Origin: CAWCJL01 sp963795775
Lineage (GTDB): Bacteria > Acidobacteriota > Terriglobia > Terriglobales > Acidobacteriaceae
Assembly (NCBI GenBank): GCA_963795775.1
Contig: CAWCJL010000005.1
Span: 372,001 to 436,000 of the forward strand
Reading direction: 5' to 3'
Length of the DNA: 64,000 nt
Part shown: in pieces, positions 55,377-63,806 of the stretch
Layout: each line of letters starts with the position of its first letter
Numbering within the stretch: position 1 is the first letter of the stretch
Position numbers and translations under genes: made by a program
The notes under the pieces: model-generated
What the model was told of the DNA's origin: nothing
Seen by the model: only the letters and a program-made list of their open reading frames with translations
The model's database searches: none

Positions 55377-55634
55377 CTAGCGCGTGCTGACACCGAACAG
55401 CGCGCTCATCTCGTCATACAAAAAGCCGCGACCCGGACGATAGGGCTGCACCCATTTGCCGTCGATCACAAACTGGGGAATGGCGCGCTTGCCCACGTGC
55501 CGTAGAACCTCGTCGGCCGCGCCGGGCGTGCGCTCAATGTCGATCTCCGTATAAGCGATGCTGTGCTGATCGAGAAAGCGCTTGGCTTCGCGGCAGTCGC
55601 GGCACCAGGAGGCGGAATAGACCGTAACATGCAT
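55377..55634 (-). CDS. glutaredoxin-like protein
   Basis: An 85-residue thioredoxin-fold protein with active site SASWCRDCREAKRF (Cys11, Cys14), the TVYS beta strand before it, and the cis-Pro region RAIPQFVIDGKWV, which all match NrdH/Grx-type glutaredoxins. It would reduce disulfides or mixed disulfides with glutathione or thioredoxin reductase. The gap to tadA is 53 bases and both run the same way, so it may be the last gene of the putrescine-tadA block. Confidence 0.9.
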   Translation of the reverse strand: MHVTVYSASWCRDCREAKRFLDQHSIAYTEIDIERTPGAADEVLRHVGKRAIPQFVIDGKWVQPYRPGRGFLYDEMSALFGVSTR

Positions 55635-55687
55635 GGTGCCACGATTCTAAACGCGGCCATAGGCCCCTGTGGAGCCCGCTGCGGACG

Positions 55688-56173
55688 TTATCTTGCGGCC
55701 TCTGCCGGCGGGTCTTGCTGGTGGGTCGCGCGCCGTTCACGGAAGAAGTTGCGCAGCAGAGCGGCACTCTCCTCGGCAAAAAGCCCAGCGTGGACGGCGA
55801 GGGTATGATTCAACTCCGGATGGTTCAGCACGGCGAGCACGGAACCCGCGGCGCCGGCCTTGAGATCGGCGGCAGCAAAGACCAGTCGGGCGATGCGCGC
55901 GTGCATGATGGCACCCGCACACATCGCACACGGCTCGAGCGTGGAGACCAGGGTGCATCCGGTAAGCCGGTAATTTCCCAGCGCCAGAGCGGCGGCGCGG
56001 AGCGCGACAACTTCGGCGTGTGCCGTGGGGTCCGTGTCGCGGAGAACGCGATTCTGTCCGGCACCGACCACAATCCCCTCCGCCAGAACCACCGCACCCA
56101 CTGGCACTTCTCCCGCGCTGGCCGCCCCTTCGGCTTCGAGCAGCGCAGCACGCATGGCGTCCTCGTCCGTCAT
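55688..56173 (-). CDS. tadA: tRNA(adenine34) deaminase TadA
   Basis: TadA deaminates adenosine 34 of tRNA-Arg(ACG) to inosine. From its natural start at 56173 (MTDEDAMRAALLEAEG) it is 161 residues with the zinc and catalytic motifs HAEVVAL (His52, Glu54) and PCAMCAG (Cys82, Cys85). Its ATG overlaps the stop that agmatine deiminase would have in its unshifted frame (ATGA), so translation coupling is expected. As written in this sequence the upstream deiminase runs into tadA in frame because of a +1 frameshift. Confidence 0.95.
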   Translation of the reverse strand: MTDEDAMRAALLEAEGAASAGEVPVGAVVLAEGIVVGAGQNRVLRDTDPTAHAEVVALRAAALALGNYRLTGCTLVSTLEPCAMCAGAIMHARIARLVFAAADLKAGAAGSVLAVLNHPELNHTLAVHAGLFAEESAALLRNFFRERRATHQQDPPAEAAR

Positions 56174-57310
56174 GGGAGGTCCGGTGCGGGCTGCTGTTGC
56201 GTCATGCAATGCAGGGCGCCGAGTCCCCAGATGAAGTCGCCGCAATGGATGCCGACAATGCGATGACTGAGGGAAAGCGTCGGCCAGGATATTCAGGGCA
56301 TGTCGATCGTTCGCGTCATTGAAAGTCGGCACGAGCACCACGCCATTGGCGACGTAGAAATTCGCATAGCTGGCCGGTAGCCGCTGATTCTCAAAGATCA
56401 CAGGCGAGGGAAGCGGCAATTCGAGCACGCGGAACGGCTGGCCGTCGCGGTTGCGGGCCGAGCGCAGGCGGTCGAGATTCTCCGAGAGTGGCAGATGGTT
56501 CTCGTCGGCGGTATTGGGCTCGACGGCAGTGACGATTGTGTTCACGTCCACAAAGCGCGATATGTCGTCCACGTGCCCGTGCGTATCGTCGCCGGCGATG
56601 CCGCGGTTCAGCCAGAGCACCTGGTCGATGCCGAGGTACTCACGGAAGACGTGCTCTAGCTGCTCCCGGCTCACACCGGGGTTCCGCTGCTGCACATCGC
56701 TCAACAGGCACTCTTCCGTGGTAAGAAGGACGCCGGCACCATTGGTATCAATGCTGCCGCCTTCCAGCACGACCGTGTGTTCCTGGCCATCGGCCAGCCG
56801 GATTGTGGGGCTGAAGACAGGAACATCGAGCAGGTCGGCAACGCGCGCCGGCAGTTCGTTGTCGAATTGCCAGTCGTCATACTTCGCCCATGCATTGAAC
56901 TTCCAATTCGTAATCGCCACAGGTGCCAATCTTTTCGGGCCGTAGGGGCGGACTCCATTTTCCGGCCGAGTGACAAAGATCGGCCCCGAGTCGCGCATCC
57001 AGATGCGATTCGTGGGCCAGTGGTGAAAGCGGACCTGGTCCAGGTTGGCGTGCACCCGGCAGAGCATACGGCGGGCCCGCTTCTCGGCATCCTGGTTGTT
57101 GACCAGGACATGTACCTCTTCCGCGCGTGACAGGTGACGCACGATGTCGGCGTAAACCCAGGCGATGGGCTGAAAGCGGCCCGGCCAGTCATTGGCGTTG
57201 TGCGGCCACGCGAGCCATGTGGCGGTGTGCCGGGCCCACTCGGCGGGCATGCGGTAGCCCAGCGCACGCGGCGTGGGCTGGCCCTCGCGCGTGTGGGCAG
57301 TCAACGTCAC
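56170..57310 (-). pseudogene. aguA: agmatine deiminase AguA, frameshifted near the C-terminus
   Basis: AguA hydrolyses agmatine to N-carbamoylputrescine. The product opens at a GTG (57310) overlapping the aguB stop (GTGA) and has the family regions MPAEWARHTATWLAWPHNAN, RIWMRDSGPIFVTR, VLEGGSIDTNGAGVLLTTEE, GDDTHGHVDDISRFVD and VVLVPTFNDANDRHALNILAD. Just after ADAFPQ, near 56266, one extra base shifts the frame. In the other phase the sequence gives HRIVGIHCGDFIWGLGALHC then MTQQQPAPDLP and a stop overlapping tadA. The lost part contains the catalytic Cys (GALHCMTQQQ), so the protein as written is inactive and fused to TadA. Either a true mutation or a sequencing indel; the reconstructed gene is 379 residues, the normal size. 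Confidence 0.8.
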
Positions 57311-58230
57311 TTGGCGTTGCTCACGGGATCCAGAAAGCGATGAACGATGGGCGGGTAAGCATCGATGCGCCGGTCGCGCAGGAAGGGCCAGTGGCGGCGC
57401 GTTTCCTCGATGGCCTTGTTGTCTATCTCTGCAATCAGGATGTCTTCGCGGTCGTGCGGGGCCTGCGCGATCACGCGCCCGAAGGGATCAGCAACGAAAG
57501 AGCCTCCCCAGAACTCCAGTCCGGGCCCTTCGACGAAATTACCGCGAATGTTGCCGTTCTCCCATCCCACGCGGTTGGGCGCGGCCACAAAGACCCCATT
57601 GGCGATGGCGTGCGCCCGCTGGATGGTCTGCCAGGCGTCATACTGCGCGGCGCCGAACTCTTCCTTTTCAGACGGATGCCAGCCGATAGCAGTGGGATAG
57701 AAGAGCACATTGGCGCCCTGGAGCGCCGTGATGCGCGCGCCCTCCGGATACCACTGGTCCCAGCAGACGAGGGTGCCGAGCCGGCCCACGGAGGTGTCAT
57801 AGGCGCGAAAACCGAGATCTCCGGGCGTGAAATAGAACTTCTCGTAGTAAAGCGGGTCGTCGGGGATGTGCATCTTGCGATAGAGCCCCAGCAGGGACCC
57901 GTCGCTTTCGAGCAACGCCGCAGTGTTGTGGTAAAGGCCGGCCGCGCGGCGTTCGAAGAGGGACGCGATAACAACAACTTTTTCCTCGCGCGCTACGGCC
58001 GAAAGCCGCTCGGTGCTGGGTCCGGGAATTGGCTCGGCGAGGTCGAACAGCGCTGTGTCTTCGCGCTGGCAAAAATACTGCGCACGGAAGAGTTCCGGCA
58101 GGCAGACGACATCCGCACCTGCGCGGGCTGCCTCGCGGACGCGGTCGGCGGCCTTGTCCAGATTGGCCTCCGGGTCCGGCGAGCAGGACATCTGGATGAG
58201 ACCGATGCGGTAGTTGGATGGAATTGCCAT
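57307..58230 (-). CDS. aguB: N-carbamoylputrescine amidase AguB
   Basis: A carbon-nitrogen hydrolase that converts N-carbamoylputrescine to putrescine. The Glu-Lys-Cys triad is complete: Glu46 (VVCLPELFRAQYF), Lys119 (GLYRKMHIPDD) and Cys156 (LGTLVCWDQWYPEGAR). The start at 58230 (MAIPSNYRIGLIQMSC) was preferred over 10 residues upstream; no clear ribosome site is visible for either. Between the upstream arginine decarboxylase and downstream agmatine deiminase, its place in the putrescine pathway is strongly supported. The stop overlaps the deiminase start. Confidence 0.92.
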   Translation of the reverse strand: MAIPSNYRIGLIQMSCSPDPEANLDKAADRVREAARAGADVVCLPELFRAQYFCQREDTALFDLAEPIPGPSTERLSAVAREEKVVVIASLFERRAAGLYHNTAALLESDGSLLGLYRKMHIPDDPLYYEKFYFTPGDLGFRAYDTSVGRLGTLVCWDQWYPEGARITALQGANVLFYPTAIGWHPSEKEEFGAAQYDAWQTIQRAHAIANGVFVAAPNRVGWENGNIRGNFVEGPGLEFWGGSFVADPFGRVIAQAPHDREDILIAEIDNKAIEETRRHWPFLRDRRIDAYPPIVHRFLDPVSNAK

Positions 58231-58305
58231 AGCTGTTCTTTGGATGAGGCTATCGAGCAAAAGGCGCGAGCCGCTGGCCCGCGCCTCGGGACCGCATCAG
58301 GCGGC

Positions 58306-58863
58306 CTATTCGAAGATCAGGATCGCGGCGGCGATGGTGGTGGTCCACAGGCCGCGTTTGTCGCCGATCGCCGACTGCGTGACGTTTGCGGTGCGGACGA
58401 TCTTGTTCGAGATGCGGTAGATTTCCTTCTTCTCGTCCCAACTGGTGTCGGGGTTGAACTCGACATTCAGCGTGGTGGCGAGCATTTCGGCGGCAAGCTC
58501 CTCCGCGTATTCGCCGGCCTGTTCTTCGGTCTCGCCGAAGCTGTGGTGTTCGCTTAGGTAACCGTAGGTGTTACGATCGGTCGGGATCGCGACGCCGATG
58601 CTGGAAGCGACCAGCCGGTGCGGTTCCCGCGTGGAGTTTTCTGCCACCACGGCAAAGACGACTTCGCCTGGATAAAGGTATTCAACGCCTTCCTTGCGAG
58701 TGATCAGCTTCGCGTTTGGCGGAAAGATGGAAGAAACGCGAACGAGGTTCTGCGCGGCAATCCCCGCGTCCCGCAATGCCAACTCAAATGAAGTGAGTCG
58801 TTCCTTGTGTTTCCCGACGCCCTTGGTGAAAAAGAGGCGCCTCGGGACCATGCTTTTGCCCAA
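58306..58863 (-). CDS. pyruvoyl-dependent arginine decarboxylase
   Basis: The enzyme that decarboxylates arginine to agmatine using a self-generated pyruvoyl group instead of PLP. The cleavage site is NLVRVSSIFPPNAKL: self-cleavage between the two Ser (44 and 45) converts the second to pyruvate. The N-terminal RRLFFTKGVGKHKERL and the FNPDTSWDEKK segment before the C-terminus fit the family. The TTG at 58863 is preferred because GGGAGGG lies 8 bases upstream; ATG 58851 is the alternative. At about 185 residues the length fits archaeal and chlamydial examples. The first gene of the putrescine operon, divergent from a glycosyltransferase. Confidence 0.92.
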   Translation of the reverse strand: MGKSMVPRRLFFTKGVGKHKERLTSFELALRDAGIAAQNLVRVSSIFPPNAKLITRKEGVEYLYPGEVVFAVVAENSTREPHRLVASSIGVAIPTDRNTYGYLSEHHSFGETEEQAGEYAEELAAEMLATTLNVEFNPDTSWDEKKEIYRISNKIVRTANVTQSAIGDKRGLWTTTIAAAILIFE

Positions 58864-59070
58864 TGTATGAACCCTCCCTGGGGTGGGGAAGCGAGATACG
58901 TCCCCAATGAAAAGTAACACATTGGGAGATGCAAGGCAGGGAAGCGACGACGCGGAAATCCCCCGCGCTGCCGCTGTTTTTACGCTGCATTCACAGTAGC
59001 CGGATACGCGGCGCCGCAACGCATTCGGCAGGGCAGGAGCGGACACGCGGCACTGTGGGAACATAGGGAG

Positions 59071-60156
59071 ATGGCCGCAGCAGATCAAACCAAATTGTCG
59101 CTCCAGCGGCTACGCGTACTCTACCTTTCCGGACTGGCGTCGGGGTACTACGGCGCATTCCGGCTGGCTGCGCTGCGCCGCATCGGCGTAGGCGCGGTGA
59201 TGCCGCTGGATTACGCCGAGTACACGGGCGTGCGCGGTTTCTGGGGCAAGGTGCAGCACCGCGCGCAGGCGGGCCTCGGTGTGTGGCGGCTGAACCGCGC
59301 CGTTCTGGCCGCGGCGCGCGCCGGTCAGGTGAATGTTGCGTGGTGCGACAAGGTGCTCGGCCTATGGCCGGAAACGCTGCGCGAACTGCGCTCGATGGGC
59401 GTCGTGACGGTCGACTACGTCAACGACAATCCCTTCGGACCGCGGCAGGATCCAGGCTGGCGGCTCTTTCTCAAGTCTCTGCCGGAGTACGACCTTCACG
59501 CCGTGCCGCGGCTTTCCAGTGTTACCGACTTTCAGCAGCACGGAGCGCGCAAGGTGATGCGCATTCTGTTCAGCTACGAGCCCACGGTGCACTTCGCGCC
59601 GCCCGCCGGGTGGACGGACCGGAATCGCGATCGCATGGTTTCCTTCATCGGAACGCCCTATGACGAGCGCGGACGATTTCTCACCGGCCTGCTGCGGGCG
59701 GGCACCCCGCTGGACATCTCGGGTTCGCGCTCGCACTGGCAGGCGGCCCTCGAAGAGGACGTCTTCGCAGCTACATTCCGCATCGGCGAGCTCAAAGGCG
59801 AAGCATATCGCGAGGCCATCTGGCGCTCCCGCGTGAATCTGAGCTTCGTGACGCACGGCAACGTGGACGATGTGGCACACAAATCATTCGAGATCGCGGC
59901 CTGCGGCGGCTTCCTGCTGGCGGAGCGCACAGAGGAGCATCTGGCCTGCTTCCGCGAAGATAAAGAGGCGGTGTTCTTTTCCGACCAGGAAGAGTGCCTG
60001 GCGAAGATTCGCAGGTACTTGCCCGATGAGAACGCCCGCGCAAGCATTGCAGCGGCCGGGCAGCGGCGCGCCGTGGCCTCTGGTTATGACAACGACAGCG
60101 TCATGCGTGCGGTGCTCAGCGAAGCGGCGAAGCTGCTGCCGGGCGGTCGCGCTTAA
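59071..60156 (+). CDS. GT1/CgeB-like glycosyltransferase
   Basis: A 361-residue GT-B-type protein. The N-terminal part resembles spore-coat CgeB-like proteins (LRVLYLSGLASGYYGAFRLA, VAWCDKVLGLWPETLRELR). The C-terminal nucleotide-sugar domain includes DDVAHKSFEIAACGGFLLAE then RTEEHLACFREDKEAVFFSD and LAKIRRYLPDENARASIAAA, the group-1 pattern with the acidic donor-binding Glu. The sugar and acceptor are unknown. It ends 4 bases inside the convergent SCO gene and is divergent from the arginine decarboxylase. Confidence 0.82.
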   Translation: MAAADQTKLSLQRLRVLYLSGLASGYYGAFRLAALRRIGVGAVMPLDYAEYTGVRGFWGKVQHRAQAGLGVWRLNRAVLAAARAGQVNVAWCDKVLGLWPETLRELRSMGVVTVDYVNDNPFGPRQDPGWRLFLKSLPEYDLHAVPRLSSVTDFQQHGARKVMRILFSYEPTVHFAPPAGWTDRNRDRMVSFIGTPYDERGRFLTGLLRAGTPLDISGSRSHWQAALEEDVFAATFRIGELKGEAYREAIWRSRVNLSFVTHGNVDDVAHKSFEIAACGGFLLAERTEEHLACFREDKEAVFFSDQEECLAKIRRYLPDENARASIAAAGQRRAVASGYDNDSVMRAVLSEAAKLLPGGRA

Positions 60157-61010
60157 GCAGCCGCCGGAGGCTGGCTGCCGGGCTTGCGCGCCAGCATGTA
60201 AAGCAGCGTGAGCAGCGCGCCCAGTGTGGCCAGCGCGGCCAGGCCCAGCACGCGCAGAATGCTGACCGTGTACCGGCCTTCCGAGGGCGAGTAGTTGCAG
60301 CAGTACAGCAGCACCATGTCGGAGAGCGATCCAATGCGATGATGGCTGGCTTCAAGAATGGCGAGGCGCAGATCGCGCGGCTGGTAATCGATGCCCGTCA
60401 GGTATTTCGACATGCGGCCATCGGGAGTGGCGATCATGATCACACTGGAGTGCGCGAACTGGTCCATCTTGCCGTCGGGCCCGGGCACGCGCACGTAGTT
60501 GAAGCCGGCTGCGTGCGCCACTGCCGTGATCTGCGGCTGCGCTCCGGTGAGAAAATGCACGCTGCCTGCAGCGCTAGGGGCGTGGAGCATGCCCAGAAAG
60601 TGTTCCTTTGAGGCCGCCGCATCTGCAGGCGTGTCTGTCGGGTCGATGCTGGCGACCAGTACGTCATAATCCCTGCCGGGCGCGTAGCCGGTCTGGGCGA
60701 GCGACGTGGCCATGCCATGCAGCACCTGGGGACACAGCATGCCGCACTTGAAATAGACCAGCGCCATGACAACCGGTCGATGTGCGAAGTAGCTACCCAG
60801 CGTGACGTCTGCCCCGGAGCTGTCGCGGAAGTGGCTGTCCAACGGGAGCAGTGTGCTCAGGTTCTGGTTAATGCCTGCGTTCTTCAGGTACGCGGGCCGC
60901 GACTGCGCCGTGGCGCCCAGCGGCTTGTCCGCGGGTCCCTGCGCATTCAGCGCAGACCAGGAGAAGGCAAATAGCAGGAAAGCAAGTGCAAAGGCAAATC
61001 GCTTGGGCAA
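60153..61010 (-). CDS. SCO1/SenC-family copper chaperone
   Basis: A 285-residue exported thioredoxin-like protein. A signal peptide or anchor (residues 1-23, FAFALAFLLFAFSWSALNA) is followed by the SCO domain: the copper-binding CxxxC is Cys89-Gly-Met-Leu-Cys93 in VYFKCGMLCPQVL, and the third ligand is His187 in QFAHSSVIMIATPDG. SCO proteins deliver copper to the CuA site of cytochrome c oxidase. A second hydrophobic helix at the C-terminus (VSILRVLGLAALATLGALLTL) would anchor it. No cytochrome oxidase genes are in the window. Confidence 0.9.
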   Translation of the reverse strand: MPKRFAFALAFLLFAFSWSALNAQGPADKPLGATAQSRPAYLKNAGINQNLSTLLPLDSHFRDSSGADVTLGSYFAHRPVVMALVYFKCGMLCPQVLHGMATSLAQTGYAPGRDYDVLVASIDPTDTPADAAASKEHFLGMLHAPSAAGSVHFLTGAQPQITAVAHAAGFNYVRVPGPDGKMDQFAHSSVIMIATPDGRMSKYLTGIDYQPRDLRLAILEASHHRIGSLSDMVLLYCCNYSPSEGRYTVSILRVLGLAALATLGALLTLLYMLARKPGSQPPAAA

Positions 61011-61060
61011 AGGACGGACACTCCCATCTGCAGCTACTGCAAAGTGCAGCTAGTTCAAGC

Positions 61061-62203
61061 TTACTCCGGCAGGGGATGGAGCGGGACGGTGCGGCCGGTC
61101 TGGGCGGAGGTGCGGGCCGCGTCGAGAATTTGCATGACGATCATGTTGGTATCCAGCGCAGACAAGTCACCATGCGGCTGCAGTTTGCCGTGGAGCACCG
61201 CTAGCAAATAGTCCAGCGAACTGTCTTCTGGGGCAGGCAAAGGCGGAGCGGTCTGGGTGGATTCCGCCTTTCCTCCGGCATAGCGCACCCGGAGGCCGTC
61301 CTGGGTCTTCTCTGAGTACACGGTATCGATGTAGCCGGTCGCGCCGTAGACCTCCATGTCCTTGCGTGCGAAGGGCCAGTCCCATGAGCCCTGCACAATG
61401 GCCTGCGCATGCGGGTAGGTGATGATGATCGTGGCATCGTCATCCACCTGCGGGTACTCCTGCGGTTTCAAGTGCTGCGTCACGGCTGTGACAGAGAGCG
61501 GCGTAGCGCCGTGCATCAGCCAGGTCATCAGGTCCACGCCATAGCAGCCGAAATCGAACAGCGCGCCGGCGCCGTTTTGTCGCGGATCGGTAAGCCATTT
61601 CAGGAACTCCGGCGGAACGCCGATCTCCACCGGGCCGTTGTGCCCGTCGTGAACCACCACTTTCCACGGCCCGCCAATGCGGCCTTTTTGCACCTGGTTG
61701 TAGGCAGCACGATTGGAGGCGTACCAGGTGGTCTCGTAATTCACCAGCACGGGCACGTGATGATCGCGGGAGGCGCGGCGGATCGCGAGTGCGTCGTCCA
61801 TCGTGGTGGCAAGCGGCTTTTCTACCATGGACGCCACACCGTGCGCGGCTGCGGCCTCAATGGCCGCCCGGTGGCCAGCGATCGAGGTATAGACGAGGAT
61901 GGCTTCCGGGTGTCGCGCAGCGAGCATGGCTTCGGTGCTGGGAAAGAACAGCGAGCGATCCAGGTGAAAGAGCGCGGCATATTTCTGCTGCAGTTGCTCG
62001 TCGGGCTCCGCGATGCCCACCAACCTCACTTCCGGATGACGCGGAAGTTGATCGAGCAGCCCTTGTACGTGCCCATGCACCAGACCCACGATGGCGACGG
62101 GCACCGGCGCGGTTGACTGTGCGTCCATCAAGCACCGGGTCCCGCAGATCAGCAGCAGCATGGATAGGAGGTGCACGACTCGGGCGCGACGCATAGTCCA
62201 CAT
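61061..62203 (-). CDS. exported Gfo/Idh/MocA-family oxidoreductase
   Basis: A 380-residue NAD(P)-dependent oxidoreductase with the signal-like N-terminus RVVHLLSMLLLICGTRCLMD. Rossmann region: VPVAIVGLVHGHVQGLLDQL, VRLVGIAEPDEQ, EAILVYTSIAGHRAAIEAAA and the diagnostic EKP in HGVASMVEKPLATTMDDALA. The usual GxGxxG is changed to GLVHGHVQG. The C-terminal domain resembles substrate-binding halves of sugar dehydrogenases. An exported member would need the Tat or Sec route; a pair of Arg precedes the hydrophobic core (MRRARVVHLL) but is not a full twin-arginine motif. The substrate is unknown. Confidence 0.82.
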   Translation of the reverse strand: MWTMRRARVVHLLSMLLLICGTRCLMDAQSTAPVPVAIVGLVHGHVQGLLDQLPRHPEVRLVGIAEPDEQLQQKYAALFHLDRSLFFPSTEAMLAARHPEAILVYTSIAGHRAAIEAAAAHGVASMVEKPLATTMDDALAIRRASRDHHVPVLVNYETTWYASNRAAYNQVQKGRIGGPWKVVVHDGHNGPVEIGVPPEFLKWLTDPRQNGAGALFDFGCYGVDLMTWLMHGATPLSVTAVTQHLKPQEYPQVDDDATIIITYPHAQAIVQGSWDWPFARKDMEVYGATGYIDTVYSEKTQDGLRVRYAGGKAESTQTAPPLPAPEDSSLDYLLAVLHGKLQPHGDLSALDTNMIVMQILDAARTSAQTGRTVPLHPLPE

Positions 62204-62341
62204 TTATACGCGTGCCACCAGCAGGACGCGAGATGGCGCGGTGCACGAATGTCCGAACATTGCCAGCCTTCAAATACGGGTGATAGCCTCAGCTTTGGTC
62301 TGATCCTGAAAGCTCAACCCCTTCGGAGCGAATCACACCCC

Positions 62342-63742
62342 ATGCAAACCAGCTACAACGGAGTTTCCTTGCCCTCTGGCGGCGAGGCCATTCAGTATTC
62401 GAACGGCAAGTACCAGGTGCCCGATCACCCCATTGTCCCGTTCATTGAAGGCGACGGAACAGGCCGGGATATCTGGCGCGCCTCGCAGCGCGTCTTCGAC
62501 GCAGCAGTCGAGAAAGCCTACGGCGGGAAGCGTTCGATCAAGTGGTTTGAGATCTTTGCGGGCGAAAAGGCATATCGGCAATTCCAGAACTGGCTGCCGG
62601 AGGACTCCGTAAATGCTGCGCGCGACCTACGCGTCTCCATCAAAGGCCCGCTGACCACGCCGGTCGGCGGCGGCATCCGCTCGCTCAATGTGGCGCTGCG
62701 GCAGACCCTGGATCTCTACGCATGCGTGCGCCCGGTGAAGTACTACGCCGGCGTGCCCAGCCCGGTGAAGCACCCGGAGAAGCTGGACGTGGTGATCTTC
62801 CGCGAGAACACTGAAGACGTCTACGCCGGCATTGAATTCCGCCAGGGCACTCCCGAAGCGAAGAAGCTGATCGACTTCCTGAACAACGAGATGGGCGGGA
62901 AGAAAAAGGTGCGCGCCGACTCCGGCGTCGGCATCAAGCCGATCTCGATCACTGGCACCAAGCGGCTGGTGCGCTTCGCCATTCAGCATGCCATCGACAC
63001 GGGCCGCAAATCCGTAACGCTGGTGCACAAGGGAAACATTCAGAAGTTCACCGAAGGTGCTTTCCGCGAGTGGGGATACGAGGTTGCGGTGGATGAGTTT
63101 CGCGACCAGGTCATCACCGAGCGGGAAAGCTGGATCCTTGGCAACCTGGAGGCGAACCCGTCCATCACGGTGGAGCAGAATGCCGCGCTGATCGAGCCGG
63201 GACTGGAGTTTGGCTCGGACGAGTTCCGCAAGGCACTGTATGCGGAAGTGCAGCAGGTCATCCAGCAGCTCGGCGGTTCGCATGGCGGCGGGCGCTGGAA
63301 GAACAAGGTGCTCATCAATGACCGCATCGCCGATTCGATCTTTCAGCAGATCATCATCCGGCCGGAAGAATACAGCGTTCTCGCGACCCCGAACCTGAAC
63401 GGCGACTACATCTCGGACGCGGCTGCGGCGCAGGTGGGAGGCCTGGGTATCGCACCCGGCGCGAACATCGGTGACGGCTACGCGGTCTTCGAGGCGACGC
63501 ACGGGACCGCGCCGAAGTACGCCGACAAAGACGTGATCAATCCCGGCTCGGTCATGCTCTCGGGCGTGATGCTGCTGGAATTCCTGGGCTGGCACGAAGC
63601 GGCCAAGCTGGTAGAGGGCTCGATGGAGAAGACTATCCAGCAAAAATACGTGACCTACGATTTCGAGCGGCAGATGCAGGGAGCAACCAAGGTGAAGACC
63701 AGCGAGTTTGCCACCCGCATGATCGACAACATGGGGGATTAG
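62342..63742 (+). CDS. icd: isocitrate dehydrogenase (NADP+)
   Basis: The TCA-cycle enzyme producing 2-oxoglutarate. From the ATG at 62342 (MQTSYNGVSLPSGGEAIQYS) it has 466 residues. Conserved regions are VPFIEGDGTGRDIW, the substrate loop VGGGIRSLNVALRQTLDLYA (with the E. coli Ser113 position in IRSLNV), KLDVVIFRENTEDVYAGIEF and NLNGDYISDAAAAQVGGLG. AceK, which phosphorylates that serine in E. coli, is not nearby. The malate dehydrogenase gene follows in the same direction, so the two TCA genes may be co-transcribed. Confidence 0.95.
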   Translation: MQTSYNGVSLPSGGEAIQYSNGKYQVPDHPIVPFIEGDGTGRDIWRASQRVFDAAVEKAYGGKRSIKWFEIFAGEKAYRQFQNWLPEDSVNAARDLRVSIKGPLTTPVGGGIRSLNVALRQTLDLYACVRPVKYYAGVPSPVKHPEKLDVVIFRENTEDVYAGIEFRQGTPEAKKLIDFLNNEMGGKKKVRADSGVGIKPISITGTKRLVRFAIQHAIDTGRKSVTLVHKGNIQKFTEGAFREWGYEVAVDEFRDQVITERESWILGNLEANPSITVEQNAALIEPGLEFGSDEFRKALYAEVQQVIQQLGGSHGGGRWKNKVLINDRIADSIFQQIIIRPEEYSVLATPNLNGDYISDAAAAQVGGLGIAPGANIGDGYAVFEATHGTAPKYADKDVINPGSVMLSGVMLLEFLGWHEAAKLVEGSMEKTIQQKYVTYDFERQMQGATKVKTSEFATRMIDNMGD

Positions 63743-63806
63743 CGCCCCGTGGAGGCGCCTTCGCCGCAAAACGAGTAACTCGAGTTCAGTTGAGAGAAGG
63801 AGAGAT

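Noticed and set aside
55688..57310. A natural AguA-TadA fusion enzyme
   Set aside because: The alternative phase restores a complete AguA C-terminus with the catalytic Cys and an ATGA overlap with tadA, so a frameshift explains the fusion better.
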